Shown: piece after piece, positions 60,901 to 64,000 of the stretch | Layout of the letters: each line of letters opens with the position of its first letter | Numbering within the stretch: the first letter of the stretch is position 1 | Assembly (NCBI RefSeq): GCF_047511655.1 | Contig: NC_133387.1 | Coordinates: forward strand, 140,240,853 to 140,304,852 | Direction of reading: 5' to 3' | Length of the DNA stretch: 64,000 bases | Origin: Castor canadensis | Taxonomy: Eukaryota; Chordata; Mammalia; Rodentia; Castoridae | Made by a program: the position numbers and the translations under genes | The notes under the pieces: model-generated | Database searches by the model: none | What the model was told of the DNA's origin: nothing | Seen by the model: only the letters and a program-made list of their open reading frames with translations

Positions 60901-61296
60901 TTATGTGAGCCAGTAAATGTTCTCATGATCTAACTCAACTTAGGCCAGATTTCCATTAAAGATGAAAAAATTCCAAAAATCTTTCTTTTCAATTAATCTT
61001 CATTTTTTTTTTCCTCTGGAGTTTACTAATACATTGTGGGAGGAATTTGGTTTTAGTTTGACTTTATGGACTTTAAAACATAAAATAACCAAAAGATCAA
61101 TTTGTAAATGTAAATTCTTACCATCAATTTCATACGCATAAACTTCACCAAAAATCATCCAGTATGGATGAAAAACTATATCTTTAGCAAGAGTCCAAGA
61201 TGGTGCTTCATGAGGATAAAGTATTGCCTTTCTGGGAACACCAAAACTAAGTAATACTAGAGCCATAATCACTACAATGTAGAACATATTGGCCAC
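16720..61296 (-). CDS. TRPM7: TRPM7 channel-kinase, C-terminal 867 residues (18 exons, 5' end outside window)
   Basis: This gene encodes an ion channel of the melastatin TRP family (Mg2+, Ca2+, Zn2+ permeable; plasma membrane and vesicles) fused to an alpha-type Ser/Thr kinase. Coding exons on the minus strand are 61296-61122, 59141-59015, 57364-57180, 56699-56567, 55535-54820, 52040-51973, 49081-48988, 46223-46159, 37908-37874, 35612-35587, 33484-33434, 33355-33290, 32658-32375, 32246-32164, 32008-31803, 25444-25393, 25282-25176 and 16850-16720. All introns are GT-AG and every split codon joins correctly, giving 867 residues plus stop. Domains in window numbering: pore helix and filter 30-63, S6 about 80-100, TRP helix about 111-122, coiled coil about 207-265, Ser/Thr-rich linker 270-580, alpha-kinase 581-824, tail 825-867. 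Adding 996 gives mouse residue numbers with no net indel: E51 (1047), K650 (1646), H755 (1751), D769 (1765), C814 and C818 (1810, 1814). Identification rests on recalled family sequence and is very secure. Confidence 0.97.
17043..18120 (+). repeat. ancient interspersed repeat, family not assigned
   Basis: The stretch reads like a widely dispersed old mammalian repeat: GGCAGACAAGGTCCCTGGCT, TGTTCTAGGCAGAGGCAAG, AACAATGGGAAGCTGTG, TTTGGGGAGACTGTAGAATT. It is interrupted by the hAT relic at 17440-17622. I cannot name the family with certainty. Confidence 0.4.
17440..17622 (-). mobile_element. hAT-Charlie (MER58-like) relic
   Basis: GGGCCAAATCTGGCTTGC, CCTGTTTTTGTAGTTTTATT, GGAATGCAACCATGC and AAAATATTTACCTAGAACTT match in order the reverse of a MER58-type non-autonomous hAT element as I recall it. 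It is decayed and sits inside an older repeat. Confidence 0.6.
18385..18548 (+). repeat. composite SINE, shortened tRNA-like half
   Basis: CACACCTGTAATCCTAGCTA starts the 7SL-like half. GGGCTGGTGGAG runs straight into TTCAAGTTCCAGTACTG, so box A to box B is deleted. An A-tail follows. Confidence 0.8.
19455..20283 (+). mobile_element. L1 copy 3: 5'-truncated, with target-site duplication
   Basis: The body 19471-20267 encodes the last ORF2 codons ([19 protein letters not shown]) then a G-rich 3' UTR (20153-20217) and an A-tail. It is flanked by AAAAGAAGGATATGGA (19455-19470) and AAAAGAAGGGTATGGA (20268-20283), a 16-bp duplication with one mismatch. It carries GACCCAAG, the older-subfamily marker shared with copies 5 and 7. 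Confidence 0.92.
21753..21975 (+). repeat. composite SINE with 35-base A-tail
   Basis: The 7SL-like half (GAGCATGGTGGTACATGCTTG) and tRNA-like half (GCTAAAGTGGTAGAGACC) end in an uninterrupted poly-A of about 35 bases. The tail is long for a copy whose body is diverged. Confidence 0.8.
22541..22621 (+). repeat. ID/tRNA-like SINE
   Basis: It contains GGGATTGAGATACAGCTCAG, GGGCTTGCCTAGCATGTG, then a shortened box B (GTCCTCAGCACTGGG). Confidence 0.75.
22700..22765 (+). repeat. ID/tRNA-like SINE, internally deleted
   Basis: It contains GCTTGGGGATGTAACTCAG and GGCTTGATACCCAGCATGG. Confidence 0.65.
23660..23755 (+). repeat. tRNA-like SINE with 10-bp target duplication
   Basis: CAGTGGCAGAGTGGTTGCCTAGG is the box A region, followed by an A-rich tail. 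CATCCAATGT flanks it at 23650-23659 and 23756-23765, marking the insertion into the ancient L1. Confidence 0.75.
24280..24400 (+). repeat. possible MIR element
   Basis: TCAACTCACTTAATCCTCCG and the following ACCCCTTGATAATACAGGC resemble MIR. A further hAT-like scrap (GGGGATTCTAATAC, AAGAACTACTGG) lies at 24455-24496. Confidence 0.4.
25036..25155 (+). repeat. B1 SINE beside a TRPM7 splice donor
   Basis: It contains GCAGGATGTGGTGGTGCATG, GAGGTTGAGGCAGGATGATC and GCTACATAGTGACACTCTCTC plus an A-tail. On the gene's strand it is antisense and begins about 20 bases after the donor at 25175. Confidence 0.85.
25176..25282 (-). CDS. TRPM7: TRPM7 exon: Gly-rich loop and zinc module
   Basis: This 107-bp exon encodes residues 789-825. 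It carries the alpha-kinase GxAxxG motif as GPANLG (796-801) and the zinc motif HHCNSCC, with H812, C814 and C818 corresponding to mouse 1808, 1810 and 1814. The segment before it reads RSSDMVF where mouse and human have RSCDMVF as I recall. That Cys is not a zinc ligand. The acceptor is CCCATAG and the donor GTAAAT. A B1 SINE ends about 20 bases past the donor. Confidence 0.96.
25393..25444 (-). CDS. TRPM7: TRPM7 exon: kinase ([16 protein letters not shown])
   Basis: This 52-bp exon encodes residues 772-789. D779 corresponds to mouse D1775, a metal-binding active-site residue. The acceptor is ATGTGAAG and the donor GTAATA. Confidence 0.95.
25709..25803 (+). repeat. ID/tRNA-like SINE
   Basis: It contains AGGGGATGTGGCTTAGTGG, CTTGCCTTAGCATGCGC and GGGTTCCATCTCCACT. 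Confidence 0.8.
25804..26800. other. TRPM7 intron, nothing recognised
   Basis: No exon, RNA gene or repeat can be named here apart from a 13-base A run near 26389. Confidence 0.4.
26805..27630 (+). mobile_element. older L1 3' end
   Basis: ACTATGGAAACAGCCCAAATG, GAATGGATTAAGAAAATATGG, ATACAATGGAGTACTATTCA and GGTAAATGGATGGAACGG are the classic end of L1 ORF2. A long purine-rich 3' UTR and GCTAATAAAATG tail follow. It is more diverged than copies 1-7 and the frame is broken. Confidence 0.8.
27704..28905 (-). pseudogene. YBX1: YBX1 processed pseudogene
   Basis: On the minus strand, pieces in three frames follow the Y-box protein 1 order without introns: N-terminal [15 protein letters not shown] (parent AADTKPGTTGSGAGS), the cold-shock domain as [24 protein letters not shown] and EKGTEAANV, then [29 protein letters not shown] and the C-terminus ending near 27931. 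A recognisable YBX1 3' UTR (TGACCAGATAACTTGACACTGC) continues to an A-tail at 27716-27704. Many frameshifts and stops make it non-coding. YBX1 is a nucleic-acid-binding cold-shock protein with very many retrocopies. YBX3 fits the C-terminus less well. Confidence 0.9.
29030..29467 (-). repeat. trimeric SINE, antisense
   Basis: The plus strand shows the tRNA-like unit (GGGGTTTGAACTCAGGGCC, CTACCACTTGAGCCACGCC), then two or more 7SL-like units, ending GGGATTATAGGCATGAGC. It is the longest composite copy in the window. Confidence 0.8.
29468..30227. other. TRPM7 intron, nothing recognised
   Basis: AT-rich intron sequence with no identifiable element. Confidence 0.4.
30228..30340 (-). repeat. B1 SINE, antisense
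   Basis: It contains TTTGAGACAGGGTTTCATTG, GCCAGGCTGACCTTGAACTC and TCAGCCTCCCAAGTGCTGGG. Confidence 0.88.
30592..30675 (-). repeat. tRNA-like SINE, antisense
   Basis: It contains TTATTAAGCAGGCACTCTG and CACTAGAGCCACACCTCCAG. It is diverged. Confidence 0.65.
30962..31222 (+). repeat. composite SINE with internal 24-bp tandem repeat
   Basis: It starts GCTGGGTGCAGTGGCTCACAC. A 24-bp unit beginning CATGTTTGTACACATG is repeated at 31071-31094 and 31095-31118, followed by a 13-bp hairpin (31111-31123 with 31130-31142). It ends in an A-tail at 31210-31221. Confidence 0.8.
31530..31641 (+). repeat. tailless 3'-truncated B1 with target-site duplication
   Basis: The insert 31541-31630 is the first two thirds of a B1 (GCTGGGTGTGGTGGTGTATA to GCCTGGGCTACA) without its 3' part or A-tail. 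AATTAAGATAG flanks it at 31530-31540 and 31631-31641. Confidence 0.85.
31803..32008 (-). CDS. TRPM7: TRPM7 exon: kinase C-lobe, catalytic core
   Basis: This 206-bp exon encodes residues 703-772. It includes H755 in AFSHWTYEY (mouse H1751, one of the four zinc ligands of the C-lobe) and D769 in LVLDLQG (mouse D1765, catalytic). The acceptor is TTCATAAG and the donor GTAAGC. All key residues are intact. Confidence 0.96.
32164..32246 (-). CDS. TRPM7: TRPM7 exon: kinase ([17 protein letters not shown])
   Basis: This 83-bp exon encodes residues 676-703. It is a helical stretch of the kinase ([24 protein letters not shown]), invariant with the family sequence I recall. The acceptor is TTTTGTAG and the donor GTAAAT. 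Confidence 0.96.
32375..32658 (-). CDS. TRPM7: TRPM7 exon: kinase N-lobe
   Basis: This 284-bp exon encodes residues 581-675, from [14 protein letters not shown] to [12 protein letters not shown]. By numbering, K650 in HLYIIKSF is the ATP-contacting lysine (mouse K1646) whose mutation kills activity. The acceptor is CATATTGCAG. The donor GTAAGT follows CTCAGA exactly at the Arg codon, ending in phase 0. Confidence 0.96.
33178..33242 (+). repeat. tailless 41-bp tRNA-like SINE 5' fragment with 12-bp duplication
   Basis: The insert 33190-33230 is the 5' part of the tRNA-like SINE unit (GGGGCTGAGTGGCTCAAGTG, box A) ending before box B, with no A-tail. TAAAAACCTGTG flanks it at 33178-33189 and 33231-33242. 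Confidence 0.88.
33290..33355 (-). CDS. TRPM7: TRPM7 exon: dimer-exchange segment
   Basis: This 66-bp exon encodes residues 559-581, [16 protein letters not shown] then TPVPPRG. In TRPM7 this helix swaps between kinase subunits and is needed for kinase dimerisation. The acceptor is TTATGCAG and the donor GTAAAT. A 41-bp SINE fragment with a 12-bp duplication lies about 50 bases inside the downstream intron. Confidence 0.95.
33434..33484 (-). CDS. TRPM7: TRPM7 exon: linker ([16 protein letters not shown])
   Basis: This 51-bp exon encodes residues 542-559. The acceptor is CTGTTTTAG and the donor GTCAGT. The SPFKP and TNYYYS blocks are characteristic of the segment just before the kinase, part of the domain-swapped exchange region in the crystal structure. 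Confidence 0.95.
34605..34635. repeat. perfect 13-bp hairpin
   Basis: The arm TACCAGTTTGGGC (34605-34617), a 5-base loop AGGAA and the perfect complement at 34623-34635. It sits at the left edge of an old L1 fragment. Confidence 0.85.
34640..35415 (+). mobile_element. ancient L1 3' fragment with SINE insertion
   Basis: CCATTCTACCCTAGGCATATAA, AATGTTCATAGCAACAGAAAT, then after a SINE GAATCTCATAAAAACATG, TACTGTATGATTCCATTTATATGG and a GC-rich end match an old mammalian L1 3' region. No frame is kept. Confidence 0.65.
34829..35095 (+). repeat. trimeric SINE
   Basis: TAATCCTAGCTACTTGGGAG (first unit, 5' cut), GGTTGGTATGGTGGCAGACA (second unit), GTAGCTCAAGTGGTAGAGTG (tRNA-like unit). It splits the ancient L1. 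Confidence 0.78.
35587..35612 (-). CDS. TRPM7: TRPM7 26-bp microexon (PSEEGTLN)
   Basis: This exon encodes residues 533-542. The codon split with the previous exon reads AT|C, so residue 533 is Ile where human and mouse have Met as I recall them. The acceptor TTCTTTAG sits behind a 15-base poly-T run, and the donor is GTGAGT. Confidence 0.93.
36132..36240 (-). repeat. B1 SINE, antisense
   Basis: It contains GGTTGGCCTCAAACTCAAGC, CTAGGATTACAGGTGTACAC and CACCGTGTCCAGGC. Confidence 0.85.
36360..36470 (-). repeat. tRNA-like SINE, antisense
   Basis: It contains TTTGAACTCAGGGTCTTATG, CTTGCTAGATTC and CACCTGAGCCACTCTCCCAG, with a small internal expansion. Confidence 0.7.
36660..36888 (+). repeat. 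composite SINE
   Basis: It contains CACTATAATCCTAGCTACTA, AAAGAGGCTGGTGGAATGGC, CTAAGTTCAAACTCCAGTAC and an A-rich tail. Confidence 0.85.
36952..37040 (+). repeat. ID/tRNA-like SINE
   Basis: It contains GGGCTGGGGATGTACAGCAC and GGGTTCAATTCCTAGCACTG with a (CAAA)n tail. Confidence 0.82.
37041..38770. other. TRPM7 introns around the 35-bp exon, nothing else recognised
   Basis: Apart from the microexon at 37874-37908 there is no gene or repeat that I can name. Confidence 0.4.
37874..37908 (-). CDS. TRPM7: TRPM7 35-bp microexon ([11 protein letters not shown])
   Basis: This exon encodes residues 522-532 plus two bases. The acceptor is GACCCCAG and the donor GTAAGT. It matches the conserved DWLxDRPSNRE block of the linker. 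The 8.2-kb intron upstream holds the nested L1 complex. Confidence 0.94.
40125..42768 (+). mobile_element. nested L1 insertion (copies 6 and 7) with 13-bp target duplication
   Basis: GAGAAAGTTCTTA occurs at 40112-40124 and again at 42769-42781, bracketing plus-strand L1 DNA inside copy 5. The insert has a younger L1 (copy 6, 40125 to about 42105: ORF2 thumb and C-terminal parts, 3' UTR, A-rich tail AAATAAATAAATAAAAAG) followed directly by an older-type L1 3' end (copy 7, about 42106-42768, from AAAATGTGGTATC through its own UTR and tail). Confidence 0.9.
40246..41725 (+). pseudogene. L1 ORF2 C-terminal half of copy 6, frameshifted
   Basis: Pieces: 40246-40599 ([20 protein letters not shown]), 40614-41171 ([16 protein letters not shown] to [18 protein letters not shown]) and 41362-41604 ([17 protein letters not shown] to SLICGH). 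They are separated by frameshifts near 40600 and 41170. The RT core lies upstream of the truncation and is absent. Confidence 0.85.
42825..45326 (-). pseudogene. L1 ORF2 of copy 5, multiply broken
   Basis: Open pieces on the minus strand are 45326-44991 (endonuclease, [19 protein letters not shown]), 44609-44106 (NYRPIS-like block as [18 protein letters not shown]), 43955-43695 ([13 protein letters not shown]), 43641-43375 and 43283-42825 (thumb region, [16 protein letters not shown]). Frameshifts separate them. It retains the roughly 460 bp between endonuclease and RT that copy 2 lacks. Confidence 0.85.
45605..45733 (-). repeat. B1 SINE, antisense, abutting L1 copy 5
   Basis: A T-run of about 20 is followed by GAGACAGGGTCTCACTCTG, CAGGCTGACCTTGAACTCG, CTGGAATTGCAGGTGTGCAC. 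Read on the minus strand, B1 and its A-tail are directly followed by the truncated 5' end of L1 copy 5. Confidence 0.88.
46159..46223 (-). CDS. TRPM7: TRPM7 exon: linker with caspase site
   Basis: This 65-bp exon encodes residues 500-521, [20 protein letters not shown] then LP. D514 in EVDS corresponds to mouse D1510, the reported caspase cleavage site that releases the kinase from the channel, so the site is kept. The acceptor is CCTTTTAG and the donor GTTTGT, which is weak but demanded by the frame. Confidence 0.93.
46608..46728 (-). repeat. B1 SINE, antisense, diverged
   Basis: It contains GACCAGGCTGGCCCTGAACTC and CTAAGCAGCTGGGAGTATAG. Confidence 0.75.
46928..47130 (+). repeat. composite SINE
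   Basis: It contains CTCCTGTAATCCCAGCTATG, AGACCCTATCTGAAAAAATA, GGTTCAAGTGATAGAAAC and CCAAATTCAAACATAATAC. Confidence 0.78.
47512..47672 (-). repeat. ancient L1 ORF2 fragment, antisense
   Basis: TTTTATCAAATGCCTTTTCTGC, AAAGTGATCTTATGATTTTC and TATGCTGTTGAATTCAGTATGCC match the antisense of the RT palm region, strongly diverged. Confidence 0.7.
47787..48333 (+). repeat. cluster of three SINE units
   Basis: A composite SINE (47787-47966, GTGGCTCACGCCTATAATCC to AGTTCAAACCCCAGTACCG) is followed by a B1/Alu-like unit (47970-48090, TGTGGTCCCAGCTACTGGGG) and a second composite SINE (48092-48333, GTGGCTCATGCCTATAATCC to AGTTCAAACCCCAGTCCC). Confidence 0.8.
48710..48810 (+). repeat. tRNA-like SINE
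   Basis: It contains GGTTGGAGGTGTGGTTCGAG, GTAGAATGCCTGCC and AAACCCCAGTACAAAAAAAA. Confidence 0.8.
48988..49081 (-). CDS. TRPM7: TRPM7 exon: linker (PENTLKH)
   Basis: This 94-bp exon encodes residues 469-500, starting [17 protein letters not shown] and ending HSKQ. The acceptor is CATATGCAG and the donor GTGAGC. This part of the linker is poorly conserved in the family, so the call rests on position, phase and the PENTLKH and LHSKQ matches. An alternative acceptor three bases downstream (NAGNAG type) is possible and would remove one Lys. Confidence 0.9.
49250..49495 (-). repeat. composite SINE, antisense, with (GT)n
   Basis: It contains GTACTGGGGCTTGAACTCAG, GAGCCACTCCACCAGCCCC, a (GT)6 run, CAAACTATTTGCCCAGGCTG and ATTACAGGTGTGAGCCACTG. 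CATTCTAGTTTTT on one side and CATCCTAGTTTTT on the other look like the target duplication. Confidence 0.85.
49500..51165. other. TRPM7 intron, no gene or named repeat
   Basis: It contains only the perfect hairpin at 49779-49813 and an (ATT)n run at 49813-49829. The rest is AT-rich and unremarkable. Confidence 0.4.
49779..49813. repeat. perfect 14-bp hairpin
   Basis: The arm TGTTTTGACATGAA (49779-49792), a 7-base loop CTTATTA and the perfect complement at 49800-49813. Confidence 0.88.
51190..51290 (-). repeat. tRNA-like SINE, antisense
   Basis: It contains GTGCTGGGGTTTGAACTTAG, GAGCTTGCTAGGCAGGTACT and CTACCACTTAAGCCACACC. Confidence 0.8.
51690..51775 (+). repeat. tRNA-like SINE
   Basis: It contains GGGTTGGGGATGTGGCTCAT and CCCAGAGTTCAAACACTAGT. 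Confidence 0.78.
51973..52040 (-). CDS. TRPM7: TRPM7 exon: linker ([10 protein letters not shown])
   Basis: This 68-bp exon encodes residues 446-468, [19 protein letters not shown] then ELLS. It belongs to the substrate-recruiting Ser/Thr-rich linker before the kinase. The acceptor TTGTTAAAG follows a poly-T run and the donor is GTAAGT. It ends in phase 0. Confidence 0.94.
52552..52850 (-). repeat. composite or trimeric SINE, antisense, diverged
   Basis: It contains TACTACTGGGGTTTGAAAAC, GAGCTTTTGCCCAGGACTGA, GTAGCTGGGATTACATGTGC, GGACTCAAACCCCAATC and GGGGATTACAGACATTGGCC. Confidence 0.75.
53214..53342 (+). repeat. B1-like SINE
   Basis: It contains CAGGAGTGGCTGTGTGGGAT, CATCTGGGAGGCTGAGCAGG and CCTGGGCAGCACAGCAAGAC. 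Confidence 0.72.
53343..54240. other. TRPM7 intron with ancient repeat, family not assigned
   Basis: From about 53770 the text (CAGTCAATGATGGACTGCAT, AGATTATAATAAAGCT, TGTAAACAAACCTACTGTGCTGCC) closely resembles a dispersed mammalian repeat, but I cannot name its family reliably. Confidence 0.45.
54385..54612 (+). repeat. composite SINE
   Basis: It contains GGGCCAGTGGCTCATGCCTG, AAAAAAGGGCTGGTGGAGTG, GCTCAAGTGGCAGAGCACC and an A-tail. It is close to the consensus of this window. Confidence 0.87.
54820..55535 (-). CDS. TRPM7: TRPM7 large exon: coiled coil and start of Ser/Thr-rich region
   Basis: This 716-bp exon encodes residues 207-446. It begins [19 protein letters not shown], a heptad-patterned coiled coil that assembles the tetramer in TRPM7. 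It continues into a Ser/Pro/Thr-rich disordered region, heavily autophosphorylated in the family, ending EFGAFV. Variable positions ([25 protein letters not shown]) match my recollection of the mouse rather than the human protein, which supports a rodent source. The acceptor is CCTTGCAG and the donor GTAAGT. Confidence 0.97.
55978..56070 (+). repeat. ID/tRNA-like SINE
   Basis: It contains GTGATGTAGTTCAGTGGTAG and GGTTTGATATTCAGCACTACC. Confidence 0.78.
56183..56515 (+). repeat. trimeric SINE close to a TRPM7 exon
   Basis: The first unit is GTACATGGCTCACAACTATAA, the second GAGCACAGTGGCATATACTT, and the tRNA-like unit GAAGTGGCTCAAGTGGTAG. It ends about 50 bases from the donor of exon 56699-56567. 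Confidence 0.82.
56567..56699 (-). CDS. TRPM7: TRPM7 exon: post-TRP connecting helix
   Basis: This exon encodes residues 163-207, an acidic amphipathic stretch ([18 protein letters not shown] and EKDDKFHSG) ending in RVTFER. The acceptor is CTCCCTTAG. The donor reads AAAG then GTTCAG, a GT donor with a weak +3 to +6 context, although the frame requires it. A trimeric SINE ends about 50 bases downstream in the intron. Confidence 0.95.
57180..57364 (-). CDS. TRPM7: TRPM7 exon: end of S6 and TRP helix
   Basis: This exon encodes residues 101-163. [20 protein letters not shown] contains the TRP-domain helix (WKYQRY) that lies under the membrane and couples the cytosolic domains to the gate. A Pro-rich hydrophobic re-entrant segment ([11 protein letters not shown]) and the basic CKRRKKDK stretch follow. 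The acceptor has a long pyrimidine tract ending TTTTTCTAG. The donor is GTAAGT. Confidence 0.96.
57630..57740. repeat. two inverted tRNA-like SINE scraps
   Basis: An antisense piece (GGGATTTGAACTCAGGGCCTC) is followed after 25 bases by a sense piece (GGGAGTAGCTCAAGTGGTAG). Confidence 0.65.
57765..58132 (+). repeat. trimeric SINE
   Basis: It contains GGTGGCTCTAGTCTGTAATCC, GGCTGGGCAGGGAAGTGTGC, GCCTCAAGTGGCAGAGGGCC and a long A-rich tail with C interruptions. Confidence 0.82.
58393..58600 (+). repeat. composite SINE
   Basis: It contains GTTAGGCAAGGATGCACCTC, ACTCAGGAGGTAAAAGCAGG, GGGCTATAGCTTAAGGGTC and CAATCCCCAGTACCAC. Confidence 0.8.
59015..59141 (-). CDS. TRPM7: TRPM7 exon: outer pore loop and S6
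   Basis: This exon encodes residues 59-101 ([13 protein letters not shown] then the S6 helix to LLIAFF). Cysteines 60 and 70 correspond to the outer-pore disulfide pair 1056/1066 known from TRPM7 structures, and D63 corresponds to D1059. The acceptor is TTCTTGAAG and the donor is GTAAGA. The split Val and Asn codons rejoin correctly with the flanking exons. Confidence 0.96.
59142..61121. other. TRPM7 intron, nothing recognised
   Basis: This is a 2-kb intron between the filter exon and the S6 exon. It is AT-rich, with no SINE or L1 that I can identify. Confidence 0.45.
61122..61296 (-). CDS. TRPM7: TRPM7 exon: pore helix and selectivity filter
   Basis: This exon encodes window residues 1-58. 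The acceptor is AAACAG before GTG and the donor is GTAAGA. It opens in phase 0 with hydrophobic helix residues ([11 protein letters not shown]) and runs through [18 protein letters not shown]51, Y53, E56 and D58 correspond to mouse E1047, Y1049, E1052 and D1054, the acidic and aromatic residues that set divalent selectivity. All are intact. The preceding exon is not in the window. Confidence 0.96.
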
Positions 61297-63130
61297 CTGT
61301 TTAAAAAAAAAAAAAAAAGAACAATGTTAAAATACAAGGGAATTTAACAAATTTTCATTTAAAAAATGTTTCTAATACTCTAACAGATAAACAGAACCGT
61401 TTTTATTCCTAATAATGGCATCCATGGAAATGTCACTTCATAAGCCTTAACATCAAGGAACTTATGTTTTTAAAGTAGGAAAGAAGGGGGGAGGGTAAGG
61501 AAGAAAAAGAAAATGAAAGGATAGAGAAGTCAAGGTCTATGAAGCTAAGCAAGCTGTAAGTATCTTTATTTCTGCCTGAACTATATTACTGATTCGAACT
61601 GGAGTCAGCCTTTCTCTACAATACAGAAAAATTTTCAAAGCACAGACACACGCAGGGTTATAGAATCGATTTCCATAAGCACCCTCTCCTAAACCTTCTC
61701 TTTTAATTGGAGGTACAGACCCTTGTCTACCTAGCCTTTGATAATCGTCCTTTGCTTACTTCACTTCCACCTATCCTGAACCCTACCAGGCGTCTTCTCC
61801 TTGGGTGTAAAAATCTCCTAAGAACAAAAAAACAAACAAAAAAACTGAATTATCTGAATTATCCGAATTATGGGTGGTGAAAAGGTAAATGATACCAATG
61901 TTTGGGTAATAAATACTTTTGCAAATCATGTAGTTTGTAATTCTTTAACTTCAGCAAAATTGAGAAAGAGCTTAACTCTTATTAGCCTAGTAAACCACTG
62001 AAAAATAAATTTTGTTATCAAGTCATCCTTATGTAGGAATTCAAAGAATTAAGTAAAATGTTTAAAATGTTTCTATCTTTGATTCCTCTCCACTTATTTA
62101 TTTAGTTGTACAAGTTCTCAGGATTTACATTTTAAAAAGTGAATGCTTTCTCATCCTAGAACATACATATTCATCCCTGAATAATAACTGGGAGAAAACT
62201 GCATGCAGATGAAAAGACTACATTCATAATAAATGTACACTTCAATATTTTATGAACTAAAAATAACTAATGACAAAGCAATCTAAAAGAAATCACTATG
62301 TCTTAATATATTTCTAAAATGAATATATAGTGACAAAAAATGGAAGGCAGAAATGTTAAAAGATAATGTAGAAATATCAAATATATGAGGTTTCTGCATT
62401 TTTATTCTCTAAAGTTCGGGCGGCCCATTTTCCAATGTTCTATATAACCCACATCCTTATTGATCCAATCTGACTGCCAACTACTTCATATTCTAAAGGA
62501 AATCTAGTCAAGTTGTGCCTCTCTACTCACAACTATTTTAAGCATTCAAAGAACAGGTATATCCTTCTGCTTTAAGGAAAGCTTCCACAGAGTGGTCTTG
62601 TCCCATGAATCCCTACATTACCTACCATTAACTTAATAACTATATTGACTGTTAGGAAAAGACTCCCACACAATTTCCTGAAATATTTTGTATAGGACAG
62701 GTCCTTCATGCTAGATTGTCAGATTATTTTTTTAAAATATTATTTGTAAAGTCAAATTAGAGAAATGTGACTGCATAAAGTTCAGGACACTATCTTAATG
62801 TTTGTCACACCTTCTTGCATACCACTGAGTAAGAAACGTTAAAAAGTATTTGGTTAACAATTACAACTTTTTAAATTCATAATTTGTCATGGATATAAAT
62901 ATAAGATAATACAACTATCAAAACAGTGAATACTCAGTATTTTTATGGAGCTTCTTTCTACCTGTAATTGCTTTCTCCATCGAACCAACACATATTTACT
63001 AAGGGGAACCTAGTGTGTTAGGTACTGGGATGAGTGCTGGAGAACTAAAGGCAGACAAGTTTCCTACTCCACGTTTACAGTCTAAAGAAAGGGTAAATAA
63101 TCCAGTATGATTGGAGTTTAAAGTATGTTT
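61297..63130. other. TRPM7 intron upstream of the pore exon
   Basis: I see no further coding exon. The residues just before VANMFYIV must lie beyond 64000. An old repeat-like piece (GTTAGGTACTGGGATGAGTG) lies near 63000-63110. Confidence 0.5.
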
Positions 63131-63139
63131 ACACACAGA

Positions 63140-63255
63140 CTGCCAGTCGTGGTGGTGCATGCCTCTTAATCCCAACATTCAGGAGGATCAAAATTTCGAG
63201 GCCAGACTGGGCTACACGGCAAGGCCGTGTTTGAAAAAAATAAATAAATAACAAC
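63140..63255 (+). repeat. B1 SINE
   Basis: It contains GTCGTGGTGGTGCATGCCTC and GGCCAGACTGGGCTACACGG with an A-rich tail. Confidence 0.82.
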
Positions 63256-63272
63256 AAAAAAAAGTTATAGTT

Positions 63273-63568
63273 AGGACGGGTGCAGTGTCTCAAGCTTGTA
63301 AATAATCCTAGCCACTCAAAAAGCAGAGATTGAGAGGATCCCAGTTGAAGGCCCCATCTCAACCAATAAAAGTGGGGCACCTGTCATCCCATGCAGCAGA
63401 TGGATAAATAGAAAGACTGCTACCCAGGCTGGCCTGGGCATAAAAGCAAAACACTACTCGAAAAATAACAAAAGCAAAAAGGTCTGGAGGTGTTGCTCAA
63501 GTGGTAGAGCACCTGTCTACCAAGCATAAGGCCCTGAGTTTAAATCCTAGTGGCACAAAAATAAACAA
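63273..63568 (+). repeat. trimeric SINE
   Basis: It contains GGACGGGTGCAGTGTCTCAAG, CTACCCAGGCTGGCCTGGGC and GTTGCTCAAGTGGTAGAGCACC. Confidence 0.82.
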
Positions 63569-63827
63569 ACAGTAAATAATAAATAAAAAAATTCTGTAGG
63601 GATGGAACATGGCCCCAGAAGAGTATATAGCAAATAAACTTGATCTAGCTAGAAGGTACCCCCAAAAAAAAAGCTTCCTTGAGAAAAATGATGTTGGAGC
63701 TGAGGATAAATCTACATTAATTAGTCAAAAAAAGCTAAGGATATGTGAATACAGATGAAGCTAGCTATTTTAGGTAGAGAGAAGAAGAAAAGCTATGCTA
63801 ATTAGGTAGGTCTATGAATTTTTAACT

Positions 63828-64000
63828 TTTTTTTGGGTAACACTGGAGTTTTAAACTCAGGATCTTGCTCTGGCTAGGTAAGTGTTCTGCCACTTGAGCC
63901 ACACCTCCAGCTTTTTGCTTTAGGTTATTTTTTAGATAGGAAAAAAATCTGAGACAGGCTCTTGGTATGTTGCCCAGGCTGGCAACGAACTCCTAGACTT
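63828..64000 (-). repeat. composite SINE, antisense, running off the window
   Basis: It contains TAACACTGGAGTTTTAAACTC, CTGCCACTTGAGCCACACCTC and TTGCCCAGGCTGGCAACG. Confidence 0.82.

Noticed and set aside
1..64000. endogenous retrovirus, CRISPR array or bacterial-type system
   Set aside because: No LTR pair, retroviral coding motif, spaced direct repeats or operon structure could be seen. All reverse-transcriptase signals are L1.

Overview
This is vertebrate nuclear DNA from a mammal: one spliced gene with GT-AG introns, buried in L1 retrotransposons and 7SL/tRNA-derived SINEs. It is most likely a rodent. The gene's protein matches the mouse version at several variable sites, and the B1-like and composite SINEs resemble those I associate with beavers and kangaroo rats (Castorimorpha). 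The species is an inference.

The only host gene I can support is TRPM7, the channel-kinase, on the minus strand. Eighteen coding exons lie between 61296 (5' side) and the stop codon at 16722-16720. They join without a frame break into 2604 coding bases, or 867 residues plus stop. This is the C-terminal 46 percent or so of the protein: the pore and selectivity filter, S6, the TRP helix, the coiled coil, the Ser/Thr-rich linker with the caspase site, and the whole alpha-kinase domain. The upstream exons lie beyond position 64000. A 3' UTR of about 1.4 kb probably ends at a poly(A) signal near 15350.

Positions 1 to about 15320 are downstream intergenic DNA. They hold a polypurine tract, SINEs, an ancient L1 piece, a pair of perfect palindromes near 4190, and two young L1 elements in tandem (6583-7842 and about 7928-13140). 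The second L1 keeps ORF1 and a long ORF2 frame with a 363-bp in-frame tandem duplication.

The TRPM7 introns carry most of the rest. The last intron (16851-25175) holds an hAT relic, a 3'-end L1 with target-site duplication, and an old L1 about 3.6 kb long. The intron 25445-31802 holds an old L1 3' end and a YBX1 processed pseudogene. The intron 37909-46158 holds a nested L1 complex: an older minus-strand L1, possibly joined to a B1 at its 5' end, is split at 40124/42769 by a 2.6-kb plus-strand insertion flanked by a 13-bp duplication. Two small inserts at 31541-31630 and 33190-33230 have target-site duplications but no A-tail. I found no operons, CRISPR arrays, RNA genes or retroviral coding regions.
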